The position numbers were made by a program, and so were the translations under genes. The notes beneath the pieces were generated by a model. That model worked only from the letters and a program-made list of their open reading frames with translations, searched no databases and was not told the origin of the DNA. 64,000 nucleotides of DNA from Aselliscus stoliczkanus (lineage: Eukaryota > Chordata > Mammalia > Chiroptera > Hipposideridae): contig CM066736.1 of assembly GCA_033961575.1 (NCBI GenBank), forward strand, positions 3,257,501-3,321,500. The letters run 5' to 3'. This document shows, one piece after another, positions 59,951 through 64,000 of this stretch (position 1 is its first letter; each line of letters opens with the position of its first letter).

Positions 59951-61814
59951 AATCAGGGTACCATTTTAACAAGAACAAGGATGTTCTTCACAGGAAGACA
60001 AAAATTCACTCTATTACCCAAATGAAATGATATCCATCAAGTCAAGGCTGATTTCTTTACTACCAATACTATCCTGAGGTTGAAAAAGAAAACTCAAGAT
60101 ATGCCTGGGATCACAGACCAGACATATTAGCAGTTACCCTGCAGCGATGTGTTATTTAGAGTTGGGCATATTCCCTTTGAAACACAAGTTGGAGAATCTG
60201 AACCCAGGGCCCAAAACAGACCAACATCCACTGCAGGGCTAATATGCTTACTTTAGGGTATCGAGTTTTCAAATGTGATCTCAGCGGGCAGTGTCCAAAC
60301 AGAAGTGTACACGGGCCAGCTTCATGGCTGTGGGACCTATGCAGTCACACAGGGTCCCAAGCTCAGAAGGGCCCATGCTTCGTTTAATGCTCTGTCGTCA
60401 TGCCCCTCACCTCTGAAATTCTTACGAGTTCCATCTTTGAACTTATGCTTTGCAAGTGATCTAATGGGACCATGAAGCGTGCACGTGAGCAAAGGAGAGA
60501 CGTGCTTGTCTGCGGGTCCTCGCTGCCCTGTTTGCAAATTGTAGTCTGGATGCCCCAGGAGCACAGAATTCTGGGAGACCCAGGATGCGGGGAAGTTCGG
60601 CAAGGCTCAAAGCCAGACAGAAAAGTGTGTCACATCTGCAAAGAGTAAGCAGGGATACTGACAGCCCAGAGAAGACATCCCTTCTGTTCAAACCAGAACT
60701 TGCTTCACATGCAGGAAACAGGCAAGAACCTGCTAAGAAACACAACCAACTAAGAAATACTATCCTGTTCTTTCTTACCTCTGTTAGTTTCCTATATTAG
60801 CCAACAGCTCATGCTGAATATGGATAACATGGAAGGAAAGGGGAAAATAGTTCCTTTCCTTTCCATCCTTCCTGACTCATCAGTGAGCTGAAGGCAGAGA
60901 GCTGGTATAACATGTGCCTGTCGACAAGTCAATTGACAACAGATGAGTTCGTTCTGCGCAGCAAAACTCATCTGTGTGTCTGAGCTCCAAACTGCGAATG
61001 GTGTCATTTGGAGGGCACTGCATATGGGTTAGTTGCTCTTATATTTCAGTTTACAACTGGTATCACACAATGAAAAGATGCGCGGTACACCGTATGATCG
61101 TATGATCATCTCCATAGATCCAGGAAAAGCATTTGACAAATACCAGAAAACACCACTAACCCCGGCTAGCGTGGGCCAATCCAAAATCATTCATGGAGTA
61201 TCTGTCCTTCTCTTCCTTATTCTTTTAATGTGGTCCATTATTCTCAAACACATGAAGAAACCAGACGATGGGAAACCACCGTCACCCAATCTTTACTGCT
61301 CCCTGGATGGTCTGCTTTAGTGAATCGTCAAGATGGTGTTTTAAGGGTTAGGAGTTTAAATAGCATGATCTCAGATGCCGTAAATGTCTCTCCAACAATC
61401 CTGTTGACTATTCAATTCCTTGAAAACCCATTTTCACCTATTGCCCAAAACAAACAACAACAACAAAAAACCACTAAAGTGTACTTTCTGTCTGGGTTCA
61501 TTTTTCGGGGCCATCAAGTATGTAAAGGGGGCCAGGGATGCAGGGAGTGCAGAGATGTGAGGAAAAGACAAGCAGTGGGGAAGGCCTGCTTTTGAGGAAC
61601 TTAAAATTTCAATTGAGAAGAGATGATAAACCTACATTAAAAAATTGATAACGACAAAAGGAAGGAACATATGAATTGTTAACTTGCCTGATATAATTTA
61701 TATGTGTTCTCAAGTTTCAGAGAAAAAAAGAGATTGCTATTGGTTGGGAATTATCACAAGGTTATCATTAGTAGTATCCAATGCATGAAATATTTATAGT
61801 AATAATAGTAATAG
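59951..61814. other. Unique intronic sequence with an L1 ORF2 scrap
   Basis: Positions 61095-61145 (CATAGATCCAGGAAAAGCAT then TTGACAAA) are a tiny L1 ORF2 remnant. Nothing else is recognised. Confidence 0.4.
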
Positions 61815-62225
61815 CTAGGAATTGTCCTGTGTCTACTGTGTGCAAATCACTGTGCTGACTGCTTTACGTGCACTACCTTTATACACATTTATCTTTTACA
61901 CAGTCCTGTGAGATGGGATATTATTCTCATAGTGTTCTATTATTACTATCATTAGGGCCGGCCGAGTGGCGCGGTGGTTAAGCGCTGGCCTGGGAAGCCA
62001 GCGGCCCCGGTTCGGTCCCACATATGAGGGCCAGTGACACTGCCCTCAAAAAAAAAAAAAAAAAAAGAGTATTATTACTATCATTATGTAATTATTTAAC
62101 TTATAATTATATAAGTAATATCATTATGCCCATTTTATAAATTAAAAAAGCAAAAGTACAGAGATGTCAAGAAACATGCCTAAAGTCACACAGCATGTAA
62201 GAGACTGGGCTCTGGAGACCAGGCT
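61815..62225 (-). repeat. MIR SINE split by a type A SINE
   Basis: TCTACTGTGTGCAAATCACT, GTGCTGACTGCTTTACGTGC and CAGTCCTGTGAGATGGGATA lie left of the insertion. ATGCCCATTTTATAAATTAA and AAAGTCACACAGCATGTAAG lie right of it. Confidence 0.9.
61955..62066 (+). repeat. tRNA-derived SINE, type A short form
   Basis: Full short form with a 20-bp A tail. The 17-bp duplication TATTATTACTATCATTA flanks it perfectly, suggesting a fairly recent insertion into the old MIR. Confidence 0.97.
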
Positions 62226-63789
62226 CTCGTCACCATTCTCCGATGGTTCCTCGCACCTGTAAGCTTCTGCTGATTTTCCTCCTTTTGGTCTCAAGGTTGC
62301 TGCCATCCCAGACTCTGTCGCCTCCTTTTTCCCAGAGCAAAGGTGGCTCCAGTATTGCCCTTGACTGATACTATGACCCAGAAGTCTTCAGAATAAAACC
62401 CACAGAGAACGCGAGGAAGGAAAGGGAACCCTCCTCAGCACGCTGGCCCGGAGGTTATGCACGGACCCCTGTCATAGGTAAAGTCGCTTGGCAACAGCTC
62501 TGGGGAACCTGGGTCCCTTTTTCTCAGATGTAATTCAGAGCTTATTCTGTGTGGGGCAGAGTCCACCTGGGAACGAAGGGACAACAGGGCTGGGAGACAG
62601 AGCCCTGGGGACACCGCCGTGTGAGCGCCTGGACGCGGCCCGGAACACCCCAGTGCAGGCGCTGGGTTCGCCCCCAGCTGCCCCTGGACGCGGGCTCCCC
62701 TCCCCTGCCGCCTGGGCAGAAACAGGGGCCTCGGGCGTGACGACACTGCCACCCAGTGGCCGAGGTTATCGCCACTGTGCAGAAGCAGGTGGCTTGTCCC
62801 GGTTTCCAGAGCTGACACGGAGAAATTGGGGTGATTAGGGGGCTTTAAACAAGACCCATGGCTGCCTCCGGAGAGCAAACCATTAGACCAAGCACGATGA
62901 CCCCACGTGGCCACATTCTTTGTTGGTGAGTAACAGAGCCCCAACCGGGGTGGGCTTCAGTGAGAAGGTTGTCACCTCCCCGGGGACCAAAGGGGCAGCA
63001 AAGCGGCGGTGGGGGAGGTGCCCACCACAACCAGGTTCCCTGTGCTCTGCAAGGAGGTGACCGTGCCCCCCATGACCCGGAGAAGCAACTGGGCGCCCAC
63101 CAGACCCACAGCAGGCGTACTGCCCGCCTGCAACCCCTGAAACGCTGGGAGCCCAGGGTCCCCTCCCCTTTGTCCACTACTTTCACCCTGAGAAGAGGCA
63201 AAGCGAGGAGAGGGGATTTTTGCCTGAATCAGTCACATTCCTTCCAGGCGAATTCTGGCAGTTTCATGAAAGGGCCTTTCTTCCCCGTCTCAGTGGTATT
63301 CACTAACTAGGGAAGCCTCTCCAAGTCTCTGACTGGAAAGCTGTCCCCAGTCTTCCCTCTTAGAGATCACCTGGGCACCAAGGATCCGACTGGGAGAAGG
63401 TCTGAGAAAGCTGATCCTGAAGGGGGTGAAACCAGCCTGTGTGCTGCCAAGAGGGACTTGGGGACAGAGCCATCCAGCTCTGAGACGCCTGTGAGGGAAC
63501 GCTCCCCACGGGAGTCACCAGCCCATCGCCCATTCTCCATCCAGCCCGGGGTCACTTAGGCCCTGCCCAGACTTCCGGCTTCCTCCCAGCCCCCCAAATC
63601 CAAGGGCGGGAGAGGACCGGGACGCCAGGGCAGGTGACCTGGACTAAATCCGCAGCTGGCACCTGGGCCGGCTGGTCCCATGGTGACTGTCTCAGCCCCG
63701 GGGAACATGGGAAGGAGGCAGACGGGTAGATGCTCTACTGCTTGGGTTCTGCGCCTATTGGAATGGGCAGACACACCCGTTTTTCTTCG
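62226..63789. other. Unique, GC-rich intronic sequence
   Basis: No gene is recognised; frames to 169 codons overlap on both strands. A CTCF-like match (13 of 14) lies on the minus strand at 62746-62759. Confidence 0.4.
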
Positions 63790-64000
63790 TCAGCACAGGC
63801 CTCTAACAAAATACACAGACGGCGTGGCTCAGACACCAGACCTTACTTGTTTTCTCACAGTTCTGGGGCTGAGATGCCCAAGGTCAAGGTGCCGGCTGAT
63901 TCCGTGGGCAGTGTGAGCCCCCATCCTTGCTGCTAGATGGCCAGCGTCTGCCTATGTCCTCACACAGCAAAGAGGGGGCTCTGCTGTGTCTTCTTCTCCT
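63790..64000 (-). repeat. MaLR LTR, cut by the window edge
   Basis: CTTGTTTTCTCACAGTTCTG, AAGGTCAAGGTGCCGGCTGA and TGTCCTCACACAGCAAAG are the reversed 3' half of an MLT1/MST-type LTR. Confidence 0.7.

Overview
This is mammalian, almost entirely intronic DNA, most likely from a yinpterochiropteran bat (horseshoe or leaf-nosed bat type). The organism call rests on interspersed repeats. Mammalian-wide MIR, L2, MaLR LTR and L1 copies are present, together with about twenty tRNA-derived SINEs, two of which resemble the bat Rhin-1 family. No prokaryotic gene, operon, CRISPR array or virus genome is visible.

The only convincing protein-coding segment is one 892-bp internal exon on the minus strand (40712-41603). 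It has clean splice signals and an open frame of 296 full codons for the N-terminal extracellular part of a TMEM132-family membrane protein, most probably TMEM132C. The gene is read from high to low coordinates. Positions 41604-64000 are therefore part of the upstream intron (at least 22.4 kb) and positions 1-40711 part of the downstream intron (at least 40.7 kb), in keeping with the very large first introns of this family.

Layout: 1-9 kb holds a Rhin-1-like SINE, an old L1 3' end, simple repeats and an inverted repeat of about 95 bp. 9-20 kb carries L2, MIR and MaLR remnants. 20-30 kb holds a dimeric SINE, further SINEs and a 558-bp DNA transposon. 30-40 kb has L2 and MIR fragments and clustered SINEs. 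40.7-41.6 kb is the exon. 42-49 kb is an L1-dense block that ends near a mariner-type MITE. 49-64 kb is mostly unique sequence with a CAT/CAC repeat tract, doubly hit SINE targets, a trimeric SINE and MaLR fragments.

I found no undescribed multi-gene system. The most interesting signals concern the SINEs. One family carries a CTCF-like core motif in every copy, its short form ends at one fixed point inside the second tRNA unit of the long form, and 18 of 20 SINEs lie antisense to the host gene. An L1 3' UTR with a transplanted ORF2 segment, two places where one target took two SINEs, and two terminal-inverted-repeat elements are also worth checking.
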